This document shows, piece after piece, positions 34,915 through 43,809 of a DNA stretch of 64,000 nucleotides. The notes under the pieces are model-generated. The model was given only the letters and a program-made list of their open reading frames with translations, made no database searches and had not been told where the DNA came from. The DNA is from Phycobacter sedimenti (GTDB taxonomy: Bacteria; Pseudomonadota; Alphaproteobacteria; Rhodobacterales; Rhodobacteraceae): assembly GCF_038148855.1 (NCBI RefSeq), contig NZ_JBBVGR010000002.1, positions 124,001 through 188,000 on the forward strand. The letters run 5' to 3'. Within the stretch, counting starts at the first letter, position 1. Each line of letters begins with the position of its first letter. The translations under genes and the position numbers were made by a program.

Positions 34915-35140
34915 GGGTCCCTGCGGCGGTTGGCTCGGTATCGGGCGGTAAATAGGCAAGAAACCCGGCAGGGGCAAGGGTGGAGTTGGTGGGGGCGCGT
35001 ACACGGGTACGGAACGTGGCGAAAAACGCTCCGCAGTTCTAACGATGAAGGCGCAAAAGGGTCAGGAATTTCTGCGTATTGCGGGGATTGACGGATTTTG
35101 AGGCTGGACAGCGGCGCGGCAGCAGGGGCAGGGTCAGCAT

Positions 35141-35764
35141 ATGCCACATGACCATTCCGACCATCCGCATGCTTTGCTGCCTCCTGATCCTGCTCTGCGG
35201 GTCAAGGCGCTTGAGACGATTCTGACCCGCAAGGGGCTGATCGACCCTGCGGCACTCGATGAAATCATCGACACCTATCAGAACAGGATCGGCCCGCAGA
35301 ATGGCGCGCGCGTGGTTGCCCGCGCCTGGAACGATCCAGCCTTCAAGGCGGCCCTTCTGGCGGATGCTGATCCCGTCTTGGCCGAGCTTGGCTATTACGG
35401 GCGGCAGGGTGAGCATATGGTCGTCGTCGAGAACACGCCGACGCAGCACAACATGGTCGTCTGTACCCTGTGTAGCTGTTATCCATGGCCTTTGCTTGGG
35501 ATCCCGCCTGGCTGGTACAAATCCGATGCGTACCGCGCCCGCGCAGTGCGCGAGCCACGCGCGGTTCTGGCCGATTTTGGCGTGACGCTGCCCGAAGGCA
35601 CCCGTGTGCGGGTCTGGGATTCGACGGCTGAGGTGCGCTATCTGGTGCTGCCGATGCGCCCTCAAGGCACCGAAGGACTCAGCGAGGATGAACTGTCCGA
35701 GCTGGTCACCCGCGACAGTATGGTGGGCACAGGTCTGCCAAAAACGCCAGAGAGTACGTCATGA
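35141..35764 (+). CDS. nthA: Nitrile hydratase alpha subunit, cobalt type
   Basis: Hydrates nitriles to amides in the cytosol as an alpha-beta heterodimer. The metal centre is in VCTLCSCYPW (Cys 108, 111, 113 and Ser 112); the T at the second and Y after the last cysteine identify the cobalt-type centre rather than the iron type (VCSLCSCT). It has 207 residues. It begins MPHDHSDHPH, a His-rich N-terminus, and overlaps the beta-subunit gene by 4 bp (ATGA). No amidase, the usual next step, is in the window. Confidence 0.93.
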   Translation: MPHDHSDHPHALLPPDPALRVKALETILTRKGLIDPAALDEIIDTYQNRIGPQNGARVVARAWNDPAFKAALLADADPVLAELGYYGRQGEHMVVVENTPTQHNMVVCTLCSCYPWPLLGIPPGWYKSDAYRARAVREPRAVLADFGVTLPEGTRVRVWDSTAEVRYLVLPMRPQGTEGLSEDELSELVTRDSMVGTGLPKTPESTS

Positions 35765-36438
35765 GTCGCGTTCATGACATGGGCGGGCGATTCGGAGATG
35801 GCCCGGTGCGCCCCGATGCCCCGCATGCGCCCGTCTTTGCCGCCGAATGGCACGCGCGCGCCCTGGCGGTGACCCTGGCCTGCGGGGCCCTCGGACAGTG
35901 GAATATCGACACCTCACGGCACGCGCGCGAAAAGCTCTCGCCGCTGGATTACACCCGTTTCAGTTACTACGAGATCTGGCTCGCCGCTCTTGCCGATCTT
36001 CTGGTCCAAAAGGGTGTGCTGAGCGAGGACGATCTGGCCGGGCAGGGTTCGGACACACCGCATTCCCTTGCATCAAGACGCCTGACGGGCGATGCGGTGG
36101 CCGCTGTTCTTGCCAAGGGCGGTCCGGCGAACCGGGACGGCGGGCCCGCGCCGGTGTTTGCCGAAGGGCAGATCGTGCGCACCCGCCATCCGGGCGGAAA
36201 CAGGCTGGTGAATGGCGGTCATACCCGCCTTCCAGCCTATGCAACCGGAGCAGAGGGGCGGATCCTGCGCCTGCATGGGACACACGTTCTGCCGGACAGC
36301 GCCGCGCATGGGTTGGGGGAGGCGCCAGAGCCGCTTTATGCAGTTGTCTTTGCGGCAGGAGATCTGTGGAGCCATCCCGAAAACCCGGAAGATGAAGTGG
36401 TGCTGGACCTGTGGCAAAGCTATCTGCAGCCGGTCTGA
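35761..36438 (+). CDS. nthB: Nitrile hydratase beta subunit
   Basis: Partner of NthA that shapes the active site. The N-terminus MSRVHDMGGRFGDGPV is the family hallmark, the middle WHARALAVTLACGALGQWNID is the helical domain, and the C-terminal barrel contains GQIVRTRHPGGNRLVNGGHTRLPAY. It has 225 residues. It begins inside the alpha-subunit stop and is followed after 7 bp by the accessory gene. The order alpha-beta-accessory is that of cobalt-type nitrile hydratases; iron-type enzymes use a different activator. Confidence 0.92.
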   Translation: MSRVHDMGGRFGDGPVRPDAPHAPVFAAEWHARALAVTLACGALGQWNIDTSRHAREKLSPLDYTRFSYYEIWLAALADLLVQKGVLSEDDLAGQGSDTPHSLASRRLTGDAVAAVLAKGGPANRDGGPAPVFAEGQIVRTRHPGGNRLVNGGHTRLPAYATGAEGRILRLHGTHVLPDSAAHGLGEAPEPLYAVVFAAGDLWSHPENPEDEVVLDLWQSYLQPV

Positions 36439-36445
36439 GCAGATC

Positions 36446-36781
36446 ATGAGCGATTGCATCCCCCATAACGCTCCCGAACCGGCCTTTGAGCAGCCCTGGC
36501 ATGCCCAGGCCTTTGCTCTGACCGTGCATCTGAATGAAAGCGGACGTTTCACCTGGGGGCAATGGGTCGATCGTTTCTCGTCCACCTTGGCCCGGCATGG
36601 GCTGTCCAAGGACTTGAACGGCGGCGATGACTATTTCACCGCCTGGATCGAAACGCTTGAGGCGATTCTGGCAGAGGATGGCACGGCCCGACCGGAAGAG
36701 GTCGAGAGCACGCGGATGGGATGGGAAAAAGCCTATCTGGAAACCCCGCATGGCGCTCCGGTGCGGCTGGCGGAGGGATAA
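36446..36781 (+). CDS. Nitrile hydratase accessory protein
   Basis: A 111-residue protein resembling the N-terminal helical domain of nitrile hydratase beta subunits (FEQPWHAQAFALTVHLNESGRFTWGQWVDRF, then DYFTAWIETLEAILAEDG). Such small proteins act as cobalt chaperones/self-subunit-swapping activators in known Co-type enzymes. The start is the ATG at 36446, 8 bases after the beta-subunit stop, so the three genes form one operon. Adenylosuccinate synthase follows after about 113 bp. Confidence 0.82.
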   Translation: MSDCIPHNAPEPAFEQPWHAQAFALTVHLNESGRFTWGQWVDRFSSTLARHGLSKDLNGGDDYFTAWIETLEAILAEDGTARPEEVESTRMGWEKAYLETPHGAPVRLAEG

Positions 36782-36894
36782 GCACAAATAAACCTGCGTT
36801 CAGCTGCCGCCTGCGGCGAATTTGCGGTTTTCCTGTCCTTGCTGCGCGGCTATACCGGCTCGGGTTTGAACGAGACAGCTATGAAGGACCTGAT

Positions 36895-38208
36895 ATGGCC
36901 AATGTCGTCGTAGTCGGCGCCCAATGGGGTGACGAGGGAAAAGGCAAGATCGTGGACTGGCTGAGCGAGCGTGCGGATGTGATCGCGCGCTTTCAGGGTG
37001 GTCACAACGCCGGCCACACGCTGGTGATCGACAGCAAGGTCTACAAGCTGCACGCGCTGCCTTCTGGCGTTGTGCGCGGCGGCAAACTGTCCGTGATCGG
37101 CAACGGTGTGGTTCTGGATCCCTGGCATCTGGTCAAGGAGATCGAGACGGTCCGCGCCCAGGGCGTCGATATCACGCCCGAGACCCTGATGATCGCCGAG
37201 AACACGCCGCTGATTCTGCCGCTGCACGGCGAGCTGGACCGCGCCCGCGAAGAGGCCGCCAGCAAGGGCACCAAGATCGGCACCACCGGTCGCGGCATCG
37301 GCCCGGCCTACGAGGACAAGGTTGGTCGCCGCGCCATCCGCGTGGCGGACCTGGCGGATGACGCCACGCTTGAGGCACGCGTGGACCGTGCCCTTCAGCA
37401 CCACAATCCGCTGCGCAAGGGCCTTGGCGTCGAAGCCATCGACCGCGATGCGCTGATCGCGCAGCTGAAAGAGATCGCGCCCCAGATCCTGCCCTATGCG
37501 GCACCGGTCTGGAAGGTGATGAACGAGAAACGCAAGGCGGGCAAACGCATCCTGTTCGAAGGGGCGCAGGGCGCGCTTCTGGACATCGACTTTGGCACCT
37601 ATCCCTTCGTGACCTCCTCGAATGTGATCGCAGGCCAGGCGGCCACCGGTGTGGGCATCGGTCCCAACTCGATCGACTATGTTCTGGGCATCGTCAAAGC
37701 CTACACCACCCGCGTTGGCGAAGGTCCGTTCCCGACCGAGCTTCTGGGACCCGACGGCGAACCCGATGAGGACGGCGCACGTCTGGGTGAACGCGGTCAT
37801 GAGTTCGGAACCACGACGGGCCGCAAGCGTCGGTGCGGCTGGTTTGACGCCTGCCTGGTGCGCCAGACCTGTGCGACCTCCGGCATCAACGGCATATCGC
37901 TGACCAAGCTTGACGTTCTGGACGGGTTCGAGACCCTCAAGATCTGCGTCGGCTACGATCTGGACGGTGAGCATCTGGACTACCTGCCGACGGCGGCGGA
38001 CCAGCAGGCGCGTTGCACGCCGATCTACGAGGAAATGCCGGGCTGGTCCGAGTCGACCGAAGGCGCGCGAAGCTGGAACGACCTTCCGGCCAACGCCATC
38101 AAATACGTCAAACGGGTGGAAGAACTGATCCAGTGTCCGGTCGCGCTTTTGTCCACCAGCCCGGAGCGGGACGACACCATCCTGGTGACCGACCCGTTTG
38201 CAGACTGA
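36895..38208 (+). CDS. purA: Adenylosuccinate synthase
   Basis: GTP-dependent first committed step from IMP to AMP. The N-terminus MANVVVVGAQWGDEGKGKIVDWL with the catalytic Asp, GGHNAGHTLV and IGTTGRGIGPAYEDK are diagnostic; GTTTGRKRRCGWFD is the guanine/aspartate-loop region. The 437-residue length is typical. The start is the ATG at 36895 with AAGGA 8 bases upstream; the upstream frame is not coding. The stop codon overlaps the start of a DUF2842-type gene as TGATG. Confidence 0.97.
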   Translation: MANVVVVGAQWGDEGKGKIVDWLSERADVIARFQGGHNAGHTLVIDSKVYKLHALPSGVVRGGKLSVIGNGVVLDPWHLVKEIETVRAQGVDITPETLMIAENTPLILPLHGELDRAREEAASKGTKIGTTGRGIGPAYEDKVGRRAIRVADLADDATLEARVDRALQHHNPLRKGLGVEAIDRDALIAQLKEIAPQILPYAAPVWKVMNEKRKAGKRILFEGAQGALLDIDFGTYPFVTSSNVIAGQAATGVGIGPNSIDYVLGIVKAYTTRVGEGPFPTELLGPDGEPDEDGARLGERGHEFGTTTGRKRRCGWFDACLVRQTCATSGINGISLTKLDVLDGFETLKICVGYDLDGEHLDYLPTAADQQARCTPIYEEMPGWSESTEGARSWNDLPANAIKYVKRVEELIQCPVALLSTSPERDDTILVTDPFAD

Positions 38209-38453
38209 TGGCAGATAAACCGGGCCTCAGTTACAAGGCGCGTCGCCGGTGGTCGCTGGCGCTGCTGTTGGTGGGCATGCCGCTCTACATCGTGCTGGCG
38301 GTCACAATCCTCAACTGGATGGACCGCCCGCCGCTGTGGCTTGAGCTTGTGGTCTATATCACTCTGGGAATCCTGTGGGTGCTGCCATTCAAATTCGTGT
38401 TCCGAGGCGTCGGTCAGGCCGACCCGGATGCGGATCAGTCCCTGGACGATTAG
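38208..38453 (+). CDS. DUF2842-type small membrane protein
   Basis: An 81-residue protein with two hydrophobic helices (WSLALLLVGMPLYIVLAVTIL and LWLELVVYITLGILWVLPF) after the conserved opening GLSYKARRRW, and an acidic C-terminus. It matches DUF2842, a family restricted to alphaproteobacteria and usually found next to purA; function is unknown. The start overlaps the purA stop (TGATG) and a bidirectional terminator follows. Confidence 0.82.
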   Translation: MADKPGLSYKARRRWSLALLLVGMPLYIVLAVTILNWMDRPPLWLELVVYITLGILWVLPFKFVFRGVGQADPDADQSLDD

Positions 38454-38501
38454 GGTAGGAAAACCGCGGCGCGCCTGCGCGTGCCGATCATCCGAAACAC
38501 C

Positions 38502-38533
38502 AAAAAGGCGGACCATGTGGCCCGCCTTTTTTT
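38502..38533 (+). terminator. Bidirectional terminator between convergent genes
   Basis: AAAAAGGCGG, a 10-base loop, then CCGCCTTTTTTT. The A-run on the left serves the minus-strand gene ending at 38559 and the T-run serves purA-DUF2842. Confidence 0.88.
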
Positions 38534-38558
38534 GATGGCTATCCGGGTTGGGAGCAGC

Positions 38559-40676
38559 TTATCCCGCCGCGCGTTTGGCTGGTTGAAAGCCGATGTCCTC
38601 GGTCGCGACAAAGCGTCCGTTTTCAGACCGCTCGATCTTGCCTTCGCGCAGAAGCTGCCCAAAGGAGCGCAGCCCGTCTTCACGCTTAAAGTCTGCCGTT
38701 CCGGACTGGCGTACCGCGTTCAACAGCTGCGGGCGGGAGAAATGGTCGCGCCCTTCCACAAAGCTCATGTAAGCGGCAGCCGCTTCCAGAAGATCCGGCA
38801 GATCAACGGCGCCGCAGTCCTGGGCGTAGGCCGCAAAGCCGCCTTCTGCGTTTGATTTTGCGTCTCCGCCATCGTCCAGCACCGAGATGCGGCGCGGGCG
38901 GATTGCCTGCTTTTCGGTCGTGGCAGAGGGTTCCTGATCCGGGTCAATGCGCTGTTCTGCCACCAGCTTGAGAGGCGCGGGGCGCGGGCCTGGCCTGGAT
39001 TTGCGCAGAGGCTGCACACCGCCAGCGGCAAGGCGCCGTGGCTTGACCACATTGGCCAGGTCTTCGCGATAGGCCCCTTCGCTGTCTGCGGTTCCGGCGG
39101 TCCCCCCTGAAACGGGATCCGCCTTTGCGGCGGCCACTGCCGCGCGCAGGTGGTTGTAGGTTTCCCTGGAAGACGTCGTTTCGGGAGCGCCAAGCTTGGC
39201 GTCTGCCGCTTCCATCAACCGGGAGACATCGCTTTCCGCCACATTCGGAGCCTGCCGCGTGGAGGCTTTGGGTTCAGATTCTTGATCCTGCGCTGCGGCG
39301 GGAACGTCCTCGTCGGCTTTTTCGTCCTGCGCATCGTCCTCGGAGGCCGCAAGCAACTCGGCTTCCACGGCTGCCAGCTCGCGCATCAGGTCTTCTTCGT
39401 CCTCATCGGACAGAGAGCTTTCGATGCCCGGGCTGGGTTTGGTGTCTTCCTCTGCAACTGCGGGGCGCGGCGCCGCGGGGGCGGGCTTCAGGGCACCGTC
39501 AGAAACAGCCTCTTCCAGTTCGGCGCGCTTGACCTTGATCACGCGGGCGCGCGGACGGCGGGGTGCGGGCGCAGCCGGGCTTGCCTCGGCAGGGTCGGCC
39601 TCAGCCGTTTCCAGGGCTGCGCTGTCCTCGGAACCTGTGTTCAAGTCTTCGTCTTGGTCTTGGTCTTCGTCGGCAGAGGCTGCAGGTGCATTTTGATCGG
39701 TTTCGCCGTTCTCGCTGCCGAGTTGGGACAGAACGCGGCTGATTTCATCACTCTCTTCGTCCGACACGTCCTCTGTGGAAGGCGCTTCGCCAACGGCGTC
39801 GAGGCTGTTGTCATCGGGCGCAGCCGTGCCCAATACGTCGGACATGTCGGCAGAGGCTTCGGGCAGAATGTCTTCCGCGTGCTCGTCCTCAGAGTAATCC
39901 TCCTCCGAGGTTTTGGAGACAACGGCCCTGATGCGGCGCAGTTTTGCGGAGATGCTTTCTGCGGAGGCAGCCGAGCGATCTTCGCTTCTGTTCACGGCGG
40001 CGACCTGGTCGTCATCGAAGGCACCTTCGGCTGAGAGGCTGGCCCCTTCCTCGTCTTCTTCTGGCTCGGATTGGGTTTGAGCGGCGGATTGCGCGGCATT
40101 GGCGGCGACCGCTGCGGAGATCGCGGCAATCTTGTCGGCATCCGGTTCCGGGGCGTCGCACATCGCCGCAGAAGCCTCCGGCGCCTCGGGGGGCAGAGCT
40201 GTTTCTGCACTCTGCCCTGTCTCGGGGGCCGCCAGCTGGTCGTGATCGGTTTCGTTGACCGTTCCGGCATCCTGCCCGGCTGTGGCTTCTGTCGGCGCAT
40301 CATCGGACGCGGCCTTCGGGGCGGCGGCTGTTTGGTGCTGTGATGTCGAGACTTCTTGGCCAGAGAGATCGGCGGGTGCCGATTTCCGGGATGGTGCAGG
40401 CGTCAGTGCGGGCGCAGGGGTTTCGGCGGCGCGCAGGTGGATGCCGGCATCGCTCGTGCGTGCCTCTACCTGGCGGGCAATTTCGCGTTGCGCGATCCGG
40501 GCCAGCATGTCGGCATCGGGCTGCGGGGGCTCGGCGCCAAAATAGCGGTCATCTGAGGCAAGGTCGCGAAAATACTCGGCGATTGCCTTCATCGTGCCAA
40601 AGGAATCTTCGAACCCTTCAAGCGTGCAGGAGAATGTCCCGTAGGAAACGGTCAAAACTTTGTTATTTTGTACCAT
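38559..40676 (-). CDS. Large acidic protein with conserved ends, unknown function
   Basis: About 705 residues. The first ~75 (VLTVSYGTFSCTLEGFEDSF, then MKAIAEYFRDLASDDRYFG) look folded; the last ~95 (AAAAYMSFVEGRDHFSRPQLL, then FGQLLREGKIERSENGRFV) also look folded, perhaps a small winged-helix-like domain. Between them lie about 500 residues of acidic, Ala/Glu/Asp-rich low-complexity sequence with scattered short basic patches such as RPRARVIKVKRAELEEAV. There is no signal peptide or membrane helix. From memory the same N-terminal block is common in Rhodobacteraceae, without a known role. The start could be the ATG at 40676 or 40697. It is divergent from the thiamine pyrophosphokinase gene. 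Confidence 0.8.
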   Translation of the reverse strand: MVQNNKVLTVSYGTFSCTLEGFEDSFGTMKAIAEYFRDLASDDRYFGAEPPQPDADMLARIAQREIARQVEARTSDAGIHLRAAETPAPALTPAPSRKSAPADLSGQEVSTSQHQTAAAPKAASDDAPTEATAGQDAGTVNETDHDQLAAPETGQSAETALPPEAPEASAAMCDAPEPDADKIAAISAAVAANAAQSAAQTQSEPEEDEEGASLSAEGAFDDDQVAAVNRSEDRSAASAESISAKLRRIRAVVSKTSEEDYSEDEHAEDILPEASADMSDVLGTAAPDDNSLDAVGEAPSTEDVSDEESDEISRVLSQLGSENGETDQNAPAASADEDQDQDEDLNTGSEDSAALETAEADPAEASPAAPAPRRPRARVIKVKRAELEEAVSDGALKPAPAAPRPAVAEEDTKPSPGIESSLSDEDEEDLMRELAAVEAELLAASEDDAQDEKADEDVPAAAQDQESEPKASTRQAPNVAESDVSRLMEAADAKLGAPETTSSRETYNHLRAAVAAAKADPVSGGTAGTADSEGAYREDLANVVKPRRLAAGGVQPLRKSRPGPRPAPLKLVAEQRIDPDQEPSATTEKQAIRPRRISVLDDGGDAKSNAEGGFAAYAQDCGAVDLPDLLEAAAAYMSFVEGRDHFSRPQLLNAVRQSGTADFKREDGLRSFGQLLREGKIERSENGRFVATEDIGFQPAKRAAG

Positions 40677-40816
40677 AGGGCAGCTCGTCCTCACCAACGT
40701 CTTCGCTGTTCACACTATGGAGCAGCAACGACAAATTCTGCGCGAATCCGTGCAATTGATCGTATCATTTTGTGTTTAGATTGTGACCTGTTTCCAGATC
40801 TGCGAGAAATCCCGGC

Positions 40817-41476
40817 ATGAAGAAGCTGATTGTTGACGAGGCCGGACCGGTGACGCTGGTTGGCGGTGGCCATCTGGAAGAGGGTGATCTGAACGAGGCC
40901 CTGAGCCTTGCGCCGACCCTTGTGGCGGCGGATGGGGGGGCTGCGGCAGCGCTTGCGCGAGGGCATGTGCCATGCGCCGTAATCGGGGATTTTGATTCTC
41001 TGCCTGCCGAGACGCAGACCCGTCTCCCCCGAGATGTCCTTCATCATGTAGCCGAGCAGAACTCGACCGATTTCGACAAGGCCTTGCGGTCCATACGTGC
41101 GCCCGTTGTCTTGGGGGCGGGTTTCCTCGGCGCGCGCGTTGACCATCAACTGGCGGCCTTTCACACCCTGATACAACCGGGGCGCAGCCCCTGCATCCTG
41201 ATCGGTGCAAACGAGTTGGTATTTCATCTGAGGCGGCGCATTTCGCTCCCGATGCAGGCGGGCGATGTTGTTTCCCTCTTTCCCATGCAGCCGGTGACAG
41301 GGCGTTCCGGCGGTTTGGTCTGGCCCATCGATGGCCTCGATCTGTGCCCCACCAGCCGGATCGGCACCTCGAATCGTGCCGAAGGGGAAATCTGGGTCGA
41401 GGCGGATGGGCCGGGTCTTTTGGGGATTGTGCCGCGCCGCTATCTGCCTGCCCTTATGCGGGCGATTGCGGAATAG
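40817..41476 (+). CDS. thiN: Thiamine diphosphokinase
   Basis: Transfers pyrophosphate from ATP to thiamine to make the active cofactor. The acidic catalytic motif reads IGDFDSLP (Asp 58, Asp 60), followed by EQNSTDFDKAL (residues 80-90), both family signatures, and LGARVDHQLAAFHTL is in the thiamine-binding region. It has 219 residues, typical length. It is divergent from the large acidic protein. The stop runs 23 bp into the 3' end of a convergent EamA transporter gene. Confidence 0.9.
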   Translation: MKKLIVDEAGPVTLVGGGHLEEGDLNEALSLAPTLVAADGGAAAALARGHVPCAVIGDFDSLPAETQTRLPRDVLHHVAEQNSTDFDKALRSIRAPVVLGAGFLGARVDHQLAAFHTLIQPGRSPCILIGANELVFHLRRRISLPMQAGDVVSLFPMQPVTGRSGGLVWPIDGLDLCPTSRIGTSNRAEGEIWVEADGPGLLGIVPRRYLPALMRAIAE

Positions 41477-42380
41477 GGATCTTGGCAGCCTGGCGCGCCA
41501 TGGATTGTTCGCGCAGGATCACATAAAGCCCCGCAGCCATCGTGATGGCAATTCCCGTGGCGGCGAGGGTGTTGGGCAACTCGTTGAAGATGATCCAGCC
41601 GAACAGCGTGGCGACGGGGATTTCCAGGTATTGCATCGGGGCAAGGGTCGCGGCGGGAGCGTAGCGCAGGCTCCAGGTCATCAGCAGGTGTGCGCCCGTG
41701 CCAAGCAGCCCGATGCTGAACATCAGAAAACTGATCCAGAGATCCGGCACCACAATTTGCAGGCCGTCGATATCAAGGGCGTCTCCGATCACAATGACTG
41801 GCGCGAGCAAAGCGCAGGCCATGGCGCCGGATACGGCCTGAAGGCCTATTGGGTCGGTCTCTTTGGCGATCTGGCGCGTCACCATCATGAACAGGGCAAA
41901 GATGACCGCCACCGCCAGCGGCCATAGCGCGTGCACGCCCACGGCGGCAAAGCTGGGCTGAATGACCAGCAGCGTGCCCACAAACCCCACCATGCAGGCG
42001 AAGATGCGGCGAAAGCCGACTTCTTCCTTCAGCACGAACTTGCCGATCAGAAGCATGATGAAGGGCATGACAAAGGCGATCGCGATGGCGTCTGCAAGGG
42101 GCAGATACTTCAGCGCGGTGAACATCGCCCCGATGCCGCCAATATGCAGCAGCGTGCGCAGAAAGGTCAGGCGCAGCACACGCCCCTTCATGCGCCACAG
42201 GCGGCGGCCGCTCCAAACCAGTGGTGCCAGCAGAATCACCTGCGCCGCAAAGCGTACAAAGATCAGCTCTCCCAGCGGCATATGCTCACCGAGGAGTTTC
42301 GCCACCGCATCGCCAAGGGGCGCGAGAACGCAAAAGCCGAGCATCAGGAAAATGCCAAGGAGGGGGCGATCTTGGGTCAT
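41454..42380 (-). CDS. EamA/DMT-family inner-membrane transporter
   Basis: A 308-residue protein of ten predicted helices made of two EamA repeats, typical of small-metabolite exporters. The first repeat includes LLGIFLMLGFCVLAPLGDAVAKLL and ALKYLPLADAIAIAFVMPFIMLLI; the second ends TLAPMQYLEIPVATLFGWIIF. The ATG at 42380 is preferred to the one 36 bp upstream because it begins MTQDRPLLGIF. Substrate unknown. The gene converges on thiN with a 23-bp antisense overlap. Confidence 0.85.
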   Translation of the reverse strand: MTQDRPLLGIFLMLGFCVLAPLGDAVAKLLGEHMPLGELIFVRFAAQVILLAPLVWSGRRLWRMKGRVLRLTFLRTLLHIGGIGAMFTALKYLPLADAIAIAFVMPFIMLLIGKFVLKEEVGFRRIFACMVGFVGTLLVIQPSFAAVGVHALWPLAVAVIFALFMMVTRQIAKETDPIGLQAVSGAMACALLAPVIVIGDALDIDGLQIVVPDLWISFLMFSIGLLGTGAHLLMTWSLRYAPAATLAPMQYLEIPVATLFGWIIFNELPNTLAATGIAITMAAGLYVILREQSMARQAAKIPIPQSPA

Positions 42381-42435
42381 GCGGCGCACGCTAGGCCCAC
42401 GCCCGGGGAAGGGCAAGGCAGGGAATGACGCCTGT

Positions 42436-43809
42436 TCAGCAATTCGGCACGTTCACGGCCAATCCGCCAAGGGATGTTTCCTTGTATTTTTCGTTCATGT
42501 CTGCGCCCGTCTGGCGCATGGTCTCGATTGCGGCATCCAGCGGCACGAAATGCTGACCGTCACCGCGCAGCGCCAGAGACGCCGCTGAGACGGCCTTGAT
42601 GGCGCCGAGGCCATTGCGTTCGATGCAGGGGACCTGGACCAGACCCTTGACCGGATCACAGGTCATGCCCAGGTGATGTTCAAGCGCGATTTCGGCCGCG
42701 TTTTCCACCTGTTCGGGACTGCCGCCCAGAACGGCGCAGAGGCCCGCAGCGGCCATGGCGGCTGCCGATCCGACCTCGGCCTGGCAGCCGGCTTCCGCGC
42801 CCGAGATCGAGGCGTTGAATTTCACCAATCCGCCGATGGCTGCGGCGGTCAGCAGGAAATCCTCGATGTTGCGCTCGGAGGCGCCGGGGACGTGATCAAG
42901 ATAATAGCGCAGCACCGCAGGTAGCACGCCGGCGGCGCCATTCGTGGGGGCCGTCACGACCTGTCCGCCAGCCGCGTTTTCCTCGTTGACGGCCATGGCG
43001 TAGACGCTGATCCAGTCGTTGATGGTGTGGGGCGCTGACAGGTTCATGCCCCGTTCGGCCAGAAGCGCTTCGTGAATGCCCTTGGCGCGGCGCCGAACGC
43101 TGAGCCCGCCGGGAAGGATGCCATCGCGCTCCAGCCCGCGGTCGATGCAGTCGTTCATCACCTGCCAGATCCGGGCGGTACCGTTCTGAAAATCGATGGC
43201 GCTGCAGCGCGACACTTCATTGGCGCGTTTCATGGCTGCGATGCTCTTGCCGCTGGCCTTTGCCATCTCCAGCATTTCGGCGGCGGTCTTGAACGGGTAG
43301 GGGACGGGTGCGCCCTCATCGGTGGCCTTGCCTGCGGCGAGTTCCTCTTCGGTGAGAACAAAGCCGCCCCCGACAGAGTAATAGACCTGTCGCAGGATCA
43401 CGTCCCCCTGCGCATCGGTGGCCATCAGGATCATGCCATTGGCATGGCCGGGCAGGGTATGCTCGTAGTCGAATATCAGATCGGTCTTGGGGTCGAATTG
43501 CAGCTGTCCCAGCCCGTCCGGTGTAAGCGTCCTGCTGTCGCGGTTGGTCGCAAGGGCAGCTTCGGCCTTTTCATCGTCATAGGTGTCGGGGACAAACCCG
43601 GCGAGGCCGAGGGTCGTTGCCCGGTCGGTCGCGTGGCCCACGCCGGTGAAGGCGAGTGAGCCATGCAATGAGGCGCGCAGCCCGTGAAAGTCGAAGGGCG
43701 AGGCACGCATCAAATCGAGGAACCGAGCGGCCGCCACCATCGGTCCCATGGTGTGAGAGGACGACGGGCCGATGCCCACTTTGAACATATCGAAGACGGA
43801 GAGGAACAT
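42436..43809 (-). CDS. sdaA: L-serine ammonia-lyase (iron-sulfur, single chain)
   Basis: Converts L-serine to pyruvate and ammonia using a 4Fe-4S cluster. The N-terminal beta domain starts SVFDMFKVGIGPSSSHTMGPM, and the catalytic alpha domain contains EAGCQAEVGSAAAMAAAGL and LEHHLGMTCDPVKGLVQVPCIERNG, whose cysteines bind the cluster. Both domains are fused, giving 457 residues, the usual single-chain enzyme. The ATG at 43809 abuts the stop codon of the upstream GST gene with no spacer, suggesting coupling. Confidence 0.95.
   Translation of the reverse strand: MFLSVFDMFKVGIGPSSSHTMGPMVAAARFLDLMRASPFDFHGLRASLHGSLAFTGVGHATDRATTLGLAGFVPDTYDDEKAEAALATNRDSRTLTPDGLGQLQFDPKTDLIFDYEHTLPGHANGMILMATDAQGDVILRQVYYSVGGGFVLTEEELAAGKATDEGAPVPYPFKTAAEMLEMAKASGKSIAAMKRANEVSRCSAIDFQNGTARIWQVMNDCIDRGLERDGILPGGLSVRRRAKGIHEALLAERGMNLSAPHTINDWISVYAMAVNEENAAGGQVVTAPTNGAAGVLPAVLRYYLDHVPGASERNIEDFLLTAAAIGGLVKFNASISGAEAGCQAEVGSAAAMAAAGLCAVLGGSPEQVENAAEIALEHHLGMTCDPVKGLVQVPCIERNGLGAIKAVSAASLALRGDGQHFVPLDAAIETMRQTGADMNEKYKETSLGGLAVNVPNC

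Noticed and set aside
39150..40034. A large plus-strand frame opposite the acidic protein
   Set aside because: It is the antisense shadow of acidic low-complexity codons; no start signal and no plausible protein.
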